Shown here one piece after another: positions 1-12,348 of a stretch of 64,000 bases of DNA. The translations under genes were made by a program, and so were the position numbers. Each line of letters begins with the position of its first letter. Position 1 is the first letter of the stretch. A model generated the notes under the pieces. It was not told where the DNA came from. It saw only the letters and a program-made list of their open reading frames with translations, and searched no databases. The DNA is from Panax quinquefolius (taxonomy: Eukaryota > Streptophyta > Magnoliopsida > Apiales > Araliaceae). Where the stretch lies: positions 40,797,807-40,861,806 of the forward strand of contig CM035170.1 of the NCBI GenBank assembly GCA_020205615.1, read 5' to 3'.

Positions 1-350
1 GTCCATCTATACACTACGGACCAAAGAGGACTTTCACCACAAACCTTATCTATAACATTAAAGGTTATAATTATACCAATACATAATTCCTGGTCATAAT
101 CATACCAATCAACAATCCATCTTTGCACTACGGGCCAAAGATGACTTCCAGTATAAGCATGAGGATTAATGATATAAAGATTCAATCAAGTGAGATAAAT
201 GATAAATATTCGGGAATTCTAATTGACTTTAATTTATCTAGAGTTCGAATATTTCCAAATTGTCAACATGATAACTATTTGTGAAGTAAAATTCAAGAAT
301 GATATTCATGAATCAAAAATAATTTGGACAGAAAAGAAAATTAGATTTTG

Positions 351-420
351 TTGTGAATAGTACTCGTGAATAGTGTCGTTTGAATATTGCACATGAATAG
401 TACCGTATAAATAGTACCCA
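351..420 (-). repeat. GAATAGTAC minisatellite, short degenerate version
   Basis: About five degenerate copies of a ~14-15 bp unit containing GTGAATAGTACC lie here. It matches the longer arrays at 28581-28765 and 45326-45455 and the inverted array at 22902-23031, at the same place in the LTR. Confidence 0.7.
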
Positions 421-821
421 GACATGAAAAGTTTAAAATTTAATAAGAAAGTTCAGACCAATATTCCAATGAAATGATATTAGATGAAACACAAAACTTA
501 AGGAATTTCTAATCATTTCAGGAATTATAGAGACAATACTTACCATAGTAAGTTTAAATTTAGGAATATGAAATGGAATAATATCCCTTTTCATAATATG
601 GAGTATGAAAGAAAATCATATTTCTTGCGAGTATTGCAAAAAGTAATATCCTTTACCTTAGTAGAAATTGGATTTGACTGGAATACCGGATATTATTTTG
701 AGAAAATCTTGCACAAAAAGCTACACTCAAAGTATCCTTATACTCAAGAGAAATACTCACAACATTATAGAATAAGAATTTCTGATATTGAAATTATTTG
801 TTAAGGAAGGAGGGTTACCCC

Positions 822-830
822 CTATTTATA
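822..830 (-). promoter_or_regulatory. Candidate TATA box of family A LTR
   Basis: CTATTTATA on the plus strand reads TATAAATAG on the minus strand, in the LTR's sense direction. The same sequence sits at the equivalent place in the other family A LTRs, so it is the likely Pol II promoter at the U3/R boundary. Confidence 0.5.
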
Positions 831-1154
831 GTGTAACAGAAGGAGAAAAGTTAAATATATGAGCCTAACTTTGCCAAAAATTTTCTCCGCCTAATCTTTT
901 TCATTTCAATGCCTAACTCTCCCACTTTCAATGGTTGGGGCCACCTTTGAAACATGGCTTTGTAGGAATTCAATGCCTAATTCACATTTTCCATGGTTGG
1001 GGTCCATAATATTTTGGAAAAGGATGCTTTGCAGGCAAATGAAATGGCCATCCACCAAAAAAACAAAGCGTATATATGCAGAAAAATTTCTTCCACCCAC
1101 CAACTTAGAAAAACATTCAAATAAAATTAAATCACATTTGTCCCTTTTTATCAC

Positions 1155-1156
<2 letters not shown>

Positions 1157-1191
<35 letters not shown>
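1157..1191. repeat. (TA)n microsatellite
   Basis: An uninterrupted TA dinucleotide run of about 17 units inside the LTR fragment. It is not present at this place in the other family A LTRs. Confidence 0.95.
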
Positions 1192-1197
<6 letters not shown>

Positions 1198-1993
1198 TTA
1201 TATCTTATAATAATATATTTAAATGAATATTTTATCGGAGAAAATAATTGCCAAACTTTCAACAAATTCCTTCATTTACATAAAAATTGAACCAATATCC
1301 ACCACAAAAATAATTATTCATAAATAATATTATAAGGTCACAATATTGACAACCAGATCATTCCTAGGAAAGAGGGGGCTTTCCGATAAGGATTTATCCT
1401 TACTAGCGCGCAATTATATAACCTAACCCCTTTCCTCAACAGAATTTTCTAGACATTACCAATAATGCTAACTAATAATATAAATTATTATGTCGTGTCA
1501 ATTATTGATTTAATAATATAAAATATTGTGCAGATGATACTATGATAATAATTGAATCAATAATATAAGATATTGTGCAACAATTATTGAATGAAACTCA
1601 GTGACTTCTTACGTAAGAATCAATAATCAAAAATATTATGTCATACCGTATGCTACTATGCAACCACGCATATTACTGTACTTTTATCACCGGGTATTTC
1701 AACAGTTAACGGTAAAAATTTTGCCGTTATTTTTATAAAAAGGTTATTTCTGTTGCTTTCTATATCCGACAGTAATTTTGTTATGTGGTCCACCAATGAT
1801 TGAGCTGTTGTACGGATATTCCCCAATAAAAAAATATTCCCCGACCAAACGAATATTTTATGACCACTTGCTTATTTTGCAAAATTTGCACATTTCACAT
1901 ATAACTAAAACATTATATTAATTCAACACCTTATTATTCAAAATAATAATTAGAGAAATTAAATCTTTATTTGTAAAAAGTTGGGGTCTTACA

Positions 1994-2019
1994 TCGGGGG
2001 ATGGGGGGTAGGGGGTAGG
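1994..2019 (+). other. G-run host tract, left half of B1 target site
   Basis: G runs of 5, 6 and 5 separated by AT or TA, ending GTAGG next to the B1 LTR. The right half, ATAGGGGG, resumes at 27384. GTAGG/ATAGG is a 5 bp TSD with one mismatch. Confidence 0.75.
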
Positions 2020-3194
2020 TGTAACAATCCAAGATTTTATTTGTAATTTAAAATATTTATTAAGTTAAAAAAATATTTTATTGATGTAATTGTTATTTTA
2101 TTGATGTGGTTGTTGTTAGTAAATATTTGTGAATTAAATTTATTAGATAACATTCTAATTTAATTTAATTTAATAGTTAGAGAGTTGTTAAAGATAACAT
2201 GAAATGCCATATTGTTGTTTTAATTTAATAATGAAAGTGATATGTTAATTTATTAAATAAAATTATAATGAGATTATAATTTTGTGATATTTGTTTAAGT
2301 GGAAAATTTATTTAAACTTTAGTATGTGTAATTAGTTTATTTAACTAATGTTGGATATGGGATCCAAATAAATAATATGAGATTATAAACTATAGTGTAA
2401 TGATTTATTAAAATAAATTAAATGGATTTACCTAAACAAGGCTCAAAATACAAGGCTTAAAATATTAAGTCTTTATTTTAAAGAGCTTTTGCCAAATAAA
2501 CCCTTATGGCTTTTGAATTTTGAATTTTAATTATAATAAAATAAATCAAATAATAAATAAAATATATTTATAACCTATATACGTTTACATTTTGTAACTA
2601 TTATATTAAGTATACGTGTTATGGCCCTATTAGTTTATTATGTTTACGCGGAAGCGTTAGTTGGCTTTATGTGAATTGGCTTACACTGAGAAAGAGAGAA
2701 GAAGAATACAGAGAAACTTGAGAGAGATTAGAGAGAGTTGAGAGAAAGTATGAGAATTCAAAAACAATTTCTGGGTATTTAGCAAGGATTATTCGAAGCA
2801 AGAGAAGATATTTTCCATAACCTTAATATTATATATGTATATAGGTTTTACGACATAAATTTCCAAGTTCTGTGAATTCATTTTTTTAAATTATAGGTTA
2901 TACAATTGATAACTTGTGATTATATGTATTTGTAATGTTATAGTTTGTATTTAGACAAGAAATTGTATGTTAATTATGTTTAAGAAGGAAGAAAAGTATT
3001 TACTGTGACGCCTCCAAAATTAGGTATACATCACCCATTCTGAGTCGCCAAATACATGGTACAAAATTCAAATACAACTTCATTTATACAATCATTGAGT
3101 ACATCAGATAGAATACGACCACAGTTAACTATGATTTTTAATACAAATGTATGTAACTCTCATGGTACCTCGACCACAACCTTACAATGATACT

Positions 3195-3644
3195 TTACAT
3201 AAAAGTATAGTCAAAAACTGTTTTAGAAATTAAAATCTTTGGGATGTGCTCAAGGAAACCTTCGTACATGGGAGGCCATGCGTCTAGGTTATAATAGATA
3301 TCATATGTCCACAGAATTATCCTTGGTTTACCCAATAGACCCCAAAGAAAAATGAGAAGATTACTATCATCTTCTTTCCAATGGTGAGTCTTCTCTTGAC
3401 ATATAACTATCTCCACTGTCTCCAAGTGAATATAATATTTTAAATAAACTCCAAGATCATATAGGTAGTGCTCGTAGATATAATCAGTAAGTGGATGTGA
3501 ACAACCATGTCTTAAGAGAACACAAGGTTGTATGTCATTAGACATCTTGTATGATAGTGGCAAAACACCCTTCCAAAGTTGGGTTCGCCTCACCCTATTT
3601 GATTCACCAAATATAACTACTAAATGATGTATAGAATACAACAC
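3195..3644 (-). CDS. 149-codon open frame inside LTR, origin unknown
   Basis: An uninterrupted frame lies in a block present only in the 3.7 kb LTR subtype; outer and inner A LTRs lack it. The predicted product is rich in aromatic residues, with segments such as WKGVLPLSYKMSND, WGLLGKPRIILWTYD and LDAWPPMYEG. These look more protein-like than random AT-rich translation, but I do not recognise the family. The sister LTR carries the same block at 7195-7644, with a stop (CAA to TAA) near residue 40 and other changes. No start context, intron or promoter of its own is evident. It may be a captured fragment of a host gene or chance; I infer capture only weakly. Confidence 0.3.
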   Translation of the reverse strand: MLYSIHHLVVIFGESNRVRRTQLWKGVLPLSYKMSNDIQPCVLLRHGCSHPLTDYIYEHYLYDLGVYLKYYIHLETVEIVICQEKTHHWKEDDSNLLIFLWGLLGKPRIILWTYDIYYNLDAWPPMYEGFLEHIPKILISKTVFDYTFM

Positions 3645-4164
3645 ACTTTTCTATACTGTTTAGGGAGAACCTCCACAGCTAGAGACTACCGTTCTATTCC
3701 CCTGTTATCCCCGCTCGACCCGGCAACACTCTTACGGCAACACTCTTATTACCTGAAAGGAATTGTGAAGCACAAAGGGTGAGCACAACTAGCCCAGTAA
3801 AGAACATCATGACTAAAGATAATTAAATTATCAATAGCTTTCATCAATAATAAATTGGAGATTTAGAACATATGGTAGATGATAAAACTTTTCAACCATA
3901 GTTGCAGTGGAACGAGCAATCCATTAGAAGAGTCAAATAGACCATAAGGTTTATTATCTTCTCTATGTTAAAAGTCCACCAATAATGTTTTATCCCTGTA
4001 AAATAAATTAACAGTTCATGTCCACAATCATATGAATAACTCATAATCATAATTGTGGTTCTAAATTCCTCTTCGCAACCAGGACGAAGATAATTTTCAT
4101 CACCTATCTTCACTTGAAACATCAAAAATCATGGTTATACCAAATCAGAATTCCTGCTCATAAT

Positions 4165-4830
4165 CATACTAATAAATTCATCTTTGCACTACGGCCAAAG
4201 ATATTCATTAATAATTCATCTTTGCACTACATGACAAAGACATACAATTGTATTTTAGAAGAGTCAAGTAAAGCATGATATCTACTATCTTCTACAAATT
4301 AAAAGTGTATAACCAATATTTTATCGCTGAGACTCAACTTAATAAATAATCCACATCATCGAATTATCCATGCACTACAGCCAATGATATTCGTTAGTAT
4401 CACATCCATGAATTATTCATGCACTACGACCAAAGAAATTCATTATTATCACATCTATGAATTAATATTTCATCGCTGAGACTCATCTCAATAATTAATC
4501 CACATAATCGAATCATCCCTGCACTACAGGCCAAAGATATTCATTAGTATCACGACCAAGAATTATCCATGCACTAAGGGCCAAAGATAATCGTGTTTTC
4601 ATCAACGGTCCTGATCATGCCATAAAATAATTCATCTTTGCACCCTTGGCCGAAGAGAATCCATACCCATAATCATACCAACAACTGTCCATCAATGCAC
4701 TACGGGCCAATGAGGACTTTTTCCACATCATTTGTAACATTACGGTTAAGATTATACCGTATAATCCCTGGTCATAATCATACCAAGTCCATCTATGCTC
4801 TGAATACGTATGACTTTCAACATAATATAA
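4165..4830 (-). repeat. Degenerate ~55 bp repeats with GCACTACGGGCCAA core
   Basis: The core GCACTACGGGCCAAAGATAT recurs with changes near 4374, 4428, 4519, 4571, 4638 and 4697. It is spaced about 50-90 bp and linked by ATCACxxCCATGAATTATCC-like sequence. The same array lies at 8200-8850, 28120-28370, 35365-35620 and 42560-42810. Confidence 0.75.
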
Positions 4831-5129
4831 ACATGAGGATGATGACAATGACATAATAATTCAATAAAACAAGTTCAAGAATTAATTTATCCAGGAACCA
4901 ATAACGTCCAAATTATCAACATGATACTTCTTTGTAGAGTAAAATTCAAGAATGCTCAGAAGAATATTTCCATGAAAAGATACTGGATGAAGCACAAATA
5001 TCAAAGATATTCCACTAATTTCATGGAGTATATAAGTCAAAACTTTAATCAATTGAGTATAATAGAATATATGAAACTACAAATGGATTTTCGCCGCCAT
5101 GCGGTAATCCACTTAGACAGATCATTTCC

Positions 5130-5600
5130 ACAATTTAATAAGGAATGAATACAAAGGATCATTCACCATGCATGTGGTAATCCACATAGACAGGTTATTC
5201 CAACAGAATAATAAAGAATGGAATAACAAGAGGATTCACCATGCGTGCAATAGACTGCATGCATGTGTTATTCCCAATGTAATAAAAAATAATGGAACCA
5301 AGTCGGTGAAATTACACCACCGGCGGGATGTTCCAATGAGAATAATAAAGTTGAAACTAGGTCCGGCATAAAAAAATGCATGCAGCGAGGATATTCCAAC
5401 GAATAATAAAGAGACGGAACCGTCCCACAGAAAACTCATAGACGAGGATATTCCAATGAATAATAAAGATGGAACCAAGTCCCATGTAAAATGCATGCAT
5501 ATGTGATGTTCCAACATGTAATAATAAAAATGGAATAACGTAAGAATTTCACCAAGTATAGGTAGCTCACAGATATCAAAGTTATTCCAATAGAATAATA
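5130..5600 (-). repeat. Degenerate ~57 bp TTCCAACA repeats
   Basis: About seven units carry TTCCAACAGAATAATAAAGA, each followed by a short variable segment with ATGCGTG-like sequence. The same array lies at 9150-9640, 35905-36320 and 43100-43500. It replaces the GAATAGTAC array of the outer-type LTRs. Confidence 0.75.
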
Positions 5601-5887
5601 AAGAATGGAATAACAGAAGTTCTCTTCATGAAAAGGAAAGTAAGAATACCCCTTACGAGTACAACAAATAATATCCCTTACGAGTACGACAATTATATCC
5701 CCTACCTTAAAAAGAAAAGTATTCCGACTGGTAGGGCGGGAATATACTTGAAGAAAACTTGCACTACGCTCAAAGTTTTCTTAAACTCTAAAGAAATACG
5801 CTCAAGATTATAGAAGAAGAACTCTCTCTATAGTTTCTCTCTCTAGAGTTTCAGTGAATTCGTAAGAAAAAATGAAGGAATGAGCTT

Positions 5888-5896
5888 CTATTTATA
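5888..5896 (-). promoter_or_regulatory. Candidate TATA box, A-long left LTR
   Basis: TATAAATAG on the minus strand followed by AAGCTCATTC, matching the other family A LTR promoters. Confidence 0.55.
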
Positions 5897-6697
5897 GAAG
5901 AATGGACTGCATAGTAACTAATTCATGAACGGTCCAGATTGATTTACTTTTAATCGGACGGTCCTTATTTAAAGCAAAATCTTTTCAATAAAATATAATA
6001 TATTCTATTTATAATCTAATAAAACGAATAACTTTATAAAAGTATTCTGTTTTTTATAAAAAGATTTTACTATGCATAACACTATGCAGTCACTATGCAA
6101 CACTATGCATAATAAAATATAATATATTCTATTTATAGAATAACTTTATAGAAGTAATACATTTTATATAAAAAGATTTTACTATGCATAATAGAATATA
6201 ATATATTCTATTTATAGAATAACTTTATAAAAGTATTCCGCTTTATATAAAAGAGCTTTTCTATTTTATTACATTAATAATACTAATAAAACAAAAGCTG
6301 AGTGACTTCTCACGTAAGCATCAATAATCAATACCGTATTGTTACTATGCAACCACGCAGTATTCATCGTAATTTTAACACCGGTTGTTTCAACAGTTAA
6401 CGGTAAAACTTCCGCCGTTATTTTCATAAAAAATATTTTTGTCGTTTTTCTCAATCCGAATGATAATTCCGTTAGGGTCCACCATGATTGTCTTCGTCGC
6501 ATTTGGATATTCCCAACAAAAAGAATATTCCCCGACTAATCGAATATTCCCCGACATAACGAATATTTTATATCAACTTGTTTACTTTGCAAAAAAAAAT
6601 TCACATATTACCCTTAACTTTAAACTTTTATCAATGTAACTATTTACCAAAATTGAAAAATTAAATACTTTTATTTCATAAAATTCGAGGTCTCACA

Positions 6698-7034
6698 ATC
6701 ACCCCTCCTTATGAAATTTCGCCCTCGAAATTTACGTACGTACCTGATATTTGAAGATATGAGAATACCTTTCTTTCTTTTCAGATTGTACTTTCCCGGT
6801 AATTTCCTTGCTATCATGATTTTCCCATTTCTCATCTACTGAATTTCAGATATCATTCTAGAATATAGCTTCAAAACAAAGGTTAATTGACATATCATAA
6901 TTTGTCAACTTATCAAGTAAATAATTTTAGCTTAGGTAAGTCACATACTAGCGAAGTATATAACTCGTCTCTCCCCTCCTACTTCTAGACTCTTATCTCC
7001 GCCAACGACCATATCCCTAAGCTCTGATACCAAC
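6698..7034 (-). other. Coding-less internal region with PPT and PBS
   Basis: The 337 bp between the two 3.7 kb LTRs starts (minus strand) with the primer site at 7017-7033, TTGGTATCAGAGCTTAG, which fits the 3' end of initiator tRNA-Met. It continues with the family A leader GGAGGGGAGAGACG and ends in the polypurine tract CATAAGGAGGGGTGAT (6698-6713). The stretch GAAATTTCGAGGGCGAAA near the PPT is also found beside the PPT in the coding A elements. No open frame is present. Confidence 0.88.
7017..7033 (-). promoter_or_regulatory. Primer binding site, initiator tRNA-Met type
   Basis: Reads TTGGTATCAGAGCTTAG on the minus strand, one base from the LTR end at 7035. TGGTATCAGAGC is the usual plant Ty3/gypsy and copia iMet primer site. 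Confidence 0.88.
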
Positions 7035-10000
7035 TGTGACGCCCCCAAAATTAGGTATACATCACCCATTCTGAGTCGCCAGATACATGGTACAAAATTC
7101 AAATACAACTTCATTTATACAACTGTTGAGCTGTCGTATAGAATACGACCACAGTTAATTATGAGTTTTAATACAAATGTATGTAACTCTCATGGTACCT
7201 CGACCACAACCTTACAATGATACTTTACATAAAAGTATAGTCAAAAATTGTTTTAGAAATTAAAATCTTTGGGAAGTGCTCAAGAAAACCTTAGTACATG
7301 GGAGGCCATGCATCTAGGTTATAATAGATATCATATGTCCACAGAATTATCCTTGGTTGACCCAATAGACCCCAAAGAAAAACGAGAAGATTACTATCAT
7401 CTTCTTTGCAATGGTGAGTCTTCTCTTGACATATAACTATCTCCATTGTCTCCAAGCGAATATAATATTTTAAATAAACTCCAAGATCATATAGGTAGTG
7501 CTCGTAGATATAATCAGCAATTGAATGTGCATAACCATGTCTTATGAGAACACGAGGTTATATGTCATTAGACATCTTGTATGATAGTGGCAAAACACCC
7601 TTCCAAAGTTTGGTTCGCCTCACCCTATTTGATTCACCAAATATAACTACTAAATGATGTATAGAATACAACACACTTTTCTATACTGTTTAAGGAGAAC
7701 CTCCACAGCTAGAGATCACCATTCTATTCCCCTGTTATCCCCGCTCGACCCGGCAACACTCTTACGTCAACAATCTTATTACCTGAAAGGAATTCTGAAG
7801 CACAAAGGGTGAGCACAACTAGTCCAGTAAAGAACATCATGACTAAACATAATTAAATTATCAATAGCTTTCATCAATAATAAATCAGAGATTTAGAACA
7901 TATGGTAAATGATAAAACTTTTCAACCATAGTTGCAGTGGAACGAGCAATCCATTAGAAGAGTCAAATAGACCATAAGGTCTATTATCTTCTCTATGTTA
8001 AAAGTCCACCAATAATATTTTATCCCTATAAAATAAATCAACAGTTCCTGTCCATAATCATATGAATAACTCATAATCATAATTGGGGTTCTAAATTCCT
8101 CTTCGCAACCAGGACGAAGATAATTTTCATCACCTATCTTCACCTGAAACATAAAAAATCATGGTTATACCAAATCAGAATTCCTTCTCATAATCATACT
8201 AATAAATTCATCTTTGCACTACAGCCAAAGATATTCATTAACAATTAATCTTTGCACTACATGCCAAAGACATACAAATGTATTTTAGAAAAGTCAAGTA
8301 GAGCATGATATCTACTATCTTCTACAAATTAAAAGTGTATAACCAATATTTTATCGCTAAGACTCAACTTAATAAATAATCCACATCATCGAATTATCCA
8401 TGCACTACGGCCAAGGATATTCGTTAGTATCACATCCATGAATTATTCATGCACTACGGCCAAAGATATTCATTATTATCACATCCATGAATTAATATTT
8501 CATCGCTGAGACTCAGCTCAATAATTAATCCACATCATCGAATCATCCCTGCACTACAGGCCAATGATATTCATTAGTATCACGACCACGAATTATCCAT
8601 GCACTACGGGCCAAAGATAATCGTGTTTTCATCAACGGTCCTGATCATGCCATAAAACAATTCATCTTTGCACCCTTGGCCGAAGAGAATCCATACCCAT
8701 AATCATACCAACAACTGTCCATCAATGCACTACGGGCCAATGAGGACTTTTTACATCATTTGTAACATTACGGTCATGATTATACCGTATAATCCCTGGT
8801 CATAATCATACCAAGTCCATCTATGCAATACAGGCCACAGATGACTTTCAACATAATATAAACATGAGGATGATGACAATGACATAATAATTCAATAAAA
8901 CAAGTTCAAGAATTAATTTATCCATGAACTAATAACGTCCAAATTATCAACATGATACTTCTTTGTAGAGTAAAATTCAAGAATGCTCAGAAGAATATTT
9001 CCATGAAAAGATACTGGATGAAGCGCAAATATCAAGGATATTCCACTAATTTCATGGAGTATAGAAGTCAAAACTTTAAGTAATTGAGTATAATAGAATA
9101 TATGAAACTACAAATGGATTTTCGCCGCCATGCGGTAATCCACTTAGACAGATCATTTCCACAATTTAAATAAGGAATGAATACAAAGGATCATTCACCA
9201 TGCATGTGGTAATCCACATAGACAGGTTATTCCAACAGAATAATAAAGAATGGAATAACATGAGGATTCACCATGCGTGCGATAGACTGCACAGACAGGT
9301 TATTCCCAACAGAATAATAAATAATGGAACCAAGTCAGGCAAAATTCGCACCGACAGGATGTTCCAACAGAATAATAAAGACGGAACCAGGTTCGGCGTA
9401 AACGCATGAGACGTGATATTCCAATGTAATAAGAAAGACGGAACCAGTCCGACGTAAAATGCATGAATGTGATATTCCAATAGAATAATAAAGATTTTAA
9501 CCGTGTCCGCGTGAAAAAAATGCACGAGCAATGTGATGTTCCAACAAAATAATAAAAAGGAAATAACAGACGAATTTCACCAAGTATAGGGTAGCCCGCG
9601 TATACAGGTTATTCCAACAGAATAATAAAGAATAGAATAACAGAAGTTCTCTTCATGATTAGGAAAGAAAGAATACCCCTTACGAGTACACCAAATAATA
9701 TCCCTTATGAGTACGACATATATATCCCCTACCTTAAAAAGAAAAGTATTCTGACTGGTAGGTCGGGAATATACTTGAAGAAAACTTGCACTACGCTCAA
9801 AGCTTTCTTAAACTCTAAAGAAATACGCTCAAGATTATAGAAGAAGAACTCTCTCTATAGTTTCTCTCTCTAGAGTTTCAGTGAATTCGTAAGAAATGAT
9901 GAAAGAATGAGCTTCTATTTATAGAAGAATGGACTGCATAGTAACTAATTCATGAACGGTCCAGATTGATTTACTTTTAATCGGACGGTCCATATTTAAA

Positions 10001-10732
10001 GTAAAATCTTTTAAATAAAATATAATATATTCTATTTATAATCTAATAAAATGAATAACTTCATAAAAGTATTTTGTTTTAAATAAAAAGATTTTACTAC
10101 GCAAAACAATATGCATTCACTATGCAACACTATGCATAATAAAATATAATATATTATATTTATAGAATAACTTTATAAAAGTATTCTGTTTTATATAAAA
10201 AGATTTTACTATGGAAAATATTATGCATAATAGAATATAATATATTCTATTTATAGAATAACTTTATAAAAGTATTCCGTTTTATATAAAAAGCTTTTCT
10301 GTTTTATTACATTAATAATACTAATAAAACAAAACTGAGTGACTTCTCACGTAAGCATCAATAATCAATACCGTGTGCTACTATGCAACCACGCCAGATT
10401 CTTATTTCTTTTAACACCGGGTGTTTCAACAGTTAACGGTAAAACTTCCACCGTTATTTTTATAAAAATATTTTTGTCATTTTCTCAATCCGACAATAAT
10501 TCCGTTGTGGGGTCCACCAATGATTGTAACATCGTACGGATATTCCCCGACAAAAAGAATATTCACCGACTAATAGAATATTCCCCGACACAACGAATAT
10601 TTTATATCAACTTGCTTACTTTGCAAAAAAAAAAATCACATATTACCCTTAACTTTAAACTTTTATCAATTTAACTATTTACCAAAATAGAAAAATTAAA
10701 TACTTTTATTTCATAAAATTCGGTGTCTCATA
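7035..10732 (-). repeat. A-long LTR, right copy (5' LTR in element sense)
   Basis: A 3698 bp LTR nearly collinear with 3004-6697. Plus strand begins TGTGACGCCCCC and ends TGTCTCATA, where the terminal CA has become TA. It holds the disrupted copy of the 149-codon frame (7195-7644) and the repeat arrays at 8200-8850 and 9150-9640. The small frame at 7922-8152 is also open at 3892-4125, but the two LTRs are too similar for that to mean selection. Confidence 0.92.
9915..9923 (-). promoter_or_regulatory. Candidate TATA box, A-long right LTR
   Basis: TATAAATAG on the minus strand; the working promoter position for this element, being in its 5' LTR. Confidence 0.55.
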
Positions 10733-10830
10733 TTTACAATTTATGTTTTTATATATTGCTTGTGAAAGTACCAAATTTGGTGGTTAATTTGTAAACTAAT
10801 TTGTAAATTGAGCCTTGAATATGTTAGTTC

Positions 10831-12348
10831 TGTATGGTTTCGACACAGAGACGCACAGTGGAAATAGAACAATTTAAACCAAATTCGAAACCCTAAACAA
10901 GATCCATGCGAAAAACAGTTAATTAAGTGGTTAGAAATTATACCGATTAAGAAAGCGATTAAACGATGCGGTCGAGTCTCGAACGCAATTCGAACGAACT
11001 GCGTCTCTACGGTATCCACACGAACGCTCCACGAATCGTCCTACGATCTGCAGAAGAAGGAATCGCGGTACTAGCCACCAAGGATGAGGATTTACAAAAC
11101 TGTTTTCTCTAGTCTCTCTCTAAGAGCGGCTAGGGTTTTTGTTTTGATTAACTTTCCAAAGACGCTGATATATCATATATATAGCAATAAATCAAAATTA
11201 ATCAAAACCCTAATCTAATTAAAATAAAATCCGAATTTATATATATATTATATCTTAATTAAGTCTTACTTAATTAATATATATACATATACAAAGCATC
11301 CTTTTAATTTAAATTCGTGATTTAAATACTATCAATCATATTGATATATTTAAATCCTTACAATTTAAATTAATTCCCTTTTAATAACGTTCTTTATGCA
11401 GGTGACCTATAGGTTATTATTACGTTGGCAATAATTTTAAAATCATATTATAAAATTATAAACAGTGAGCGGCATCTAGTAATGCATCACTGCTACCCAA
11501 GTAATAATAAGATTGATGATTTGATGCAACCTTTTCGTGACCAATGTTTCAATGTAATTTAATCCTTTTAACCTTAATATCCTAGATAAAACTCGAGTCC
11601 TGGAATGTGTCATACTCATCATAATTTAATCTAAGTTTTCTTGATCAATGAGTAGACTATATGAAACAAATTAATATTTGAGCATGGCCATGCATTTTAT
11701 AGTCCTACTCAATCAATAGGCCTATGGATATCACCCCTAATATATAGGATGGTTAAATTACATCTGGATCACTCATATTCCTCACACGATTCATGATGTA
11801 CCCAATAATCACCTTTATAGTCTACCCTATTAAAAGTGACATTTGATGATATCAAAGTACATAAATTCTCGTGTAGAAATATAGTGATTTCTGGTCGGAG
11901 GACCATTACATCATTGTCACTATGAGAATCGTTAATGACACTTCGATGCTCCACATAGAATTCTCATGGTGGGTCTGTCCAGTACATCGTTCTCTAACGC
12001 ATACCTATGCATTGACTTAATATCTCATATATTTATGACCAATGAGATTTGGTCATCTATCAATCCACATACTAGTCTCAATGCATCATTGTTGTCCTAT
12101 CAACAATGGTACTCGACTAGGGACATTTAAGAGCAATGATACTAATTGTAATTATATAATCTCATGTTCAAGTCACATACTTGAAACTATATAAATTGTA
12201 TCACTTCTAAGGAATTTTATTATGTTAACATTTATATAACGCAGTAAATAAAACCATAATAAAATCATTCATTTATTTAATCAAATATAATATCAAAATG
12301 TTAAGCAATTATATCAAATAATTGGCCTCTAGGGCATAAACTCTAACA
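10831..12348 (-). mobile_element. C1: solo LTR of an unclassified LTR family
   Basis: A 1518 bp insertion in the B1 5' LTR flanked by AGTTC (10826-10830 and 12349-12353). On the minus strand it begins TGTTAGAGTTTATGCCC and ends CGAAACCATACA, with TG...CA ends. No internal sequence is present, so it is a solo LTR left by LTR-LTR recombination. It matches C2 (24196-25711), including an AACCCTAGCCGCTCTTAGAG block near its 3' end. A 61-codon frame at 11769-11954 is also open in C2 (24590-24781). Confidence 0.88.

Larger units (their letters stand above)
1..1993 (-). mobile_element. Family A LTR fragment (cut by window edge)
   Basis: This is the 5' part (U3 side) of a family A chromovirus LTR read on the minus strand. 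It ends on the plus strand with the AAGTTGGGGTCTTACA terminus, the complement of the LTR start TGTAAGACCCC seen in the other copies. It shares with the LTRs at 27610-30175 and 44483-46526 the GAATAGTAC minisatellite, a TATA box, the TTTCCGATAAGGATTT block near 1380 and the AACAGTTAACGGTAAAA block near 1695. The next bases (TCGGGGG) are not the polypurine tract that follows an internal junction, so this is either the outer end of an element extending left or a solo LTR. No coding sequence is seen; open frames at 568-804 and 931-1290 are chance, the latter translating the TA tract. Confidence 0.85.
3004..6697 (-). repeat. A-long LTR, left copy (3' LTR in element sense)
   Basis: Plus strand begins TGTGACGCCTCC and ends GAGGTCTCACA. 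Compared with the other family A LTRs it carries an extra ~450 bp block (about 3195-3650) near the LTR 3' end, and tandem GCACTACGG-type and TTCCAACA-type repeats. Confidence 0.92.
3004..10732 (-). mobile_element. Coding-less family A element with 3.7 kb LTRs
   Basis: This 7.7 kb element is inserted in the B1 5' LTR and flanked by TTTAC (2999-3003 and 10733-10737). Its two LTRs are 3694 and 3698 bp and differ by only a few bases per hundred by eye. Between them lie only 337 bp (6698-7034), carrying a polypurine tract and a tRNA-iMet-type primer site but no gag or pol. That layout (priming signals, no proteins) is that of a non-autonomous LTR retrotransposon of LARD/TRIM type, or an element whose interior was deleted. 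The PBS, PPT and LTR ends match the coding family A elements, which would be the obvious source of proteins in trans. Confidence 0.9.

Noticed and set aside
931..1290. 119-codon open frames on both strands
   Set aside because: They translate the (TA)n tract into repeated Tyr-Ile and lie inside an LTR; no coding signal otherwise.
3892..4125. 77-codon frame also open at 7922-8152
   Set aside because: The two LTRs are nearly identical, so shared openness is no evidence of selection; composition is ordinary LTR sequence.
5130..5600. Evenly spaced TTCCAACA repeats as a satellite or CRISPR
   Set aside because: Spacer-like segments are related to one another and the array sits at the same LTR position in four copies; it is an LTR-internal tandem repeat.
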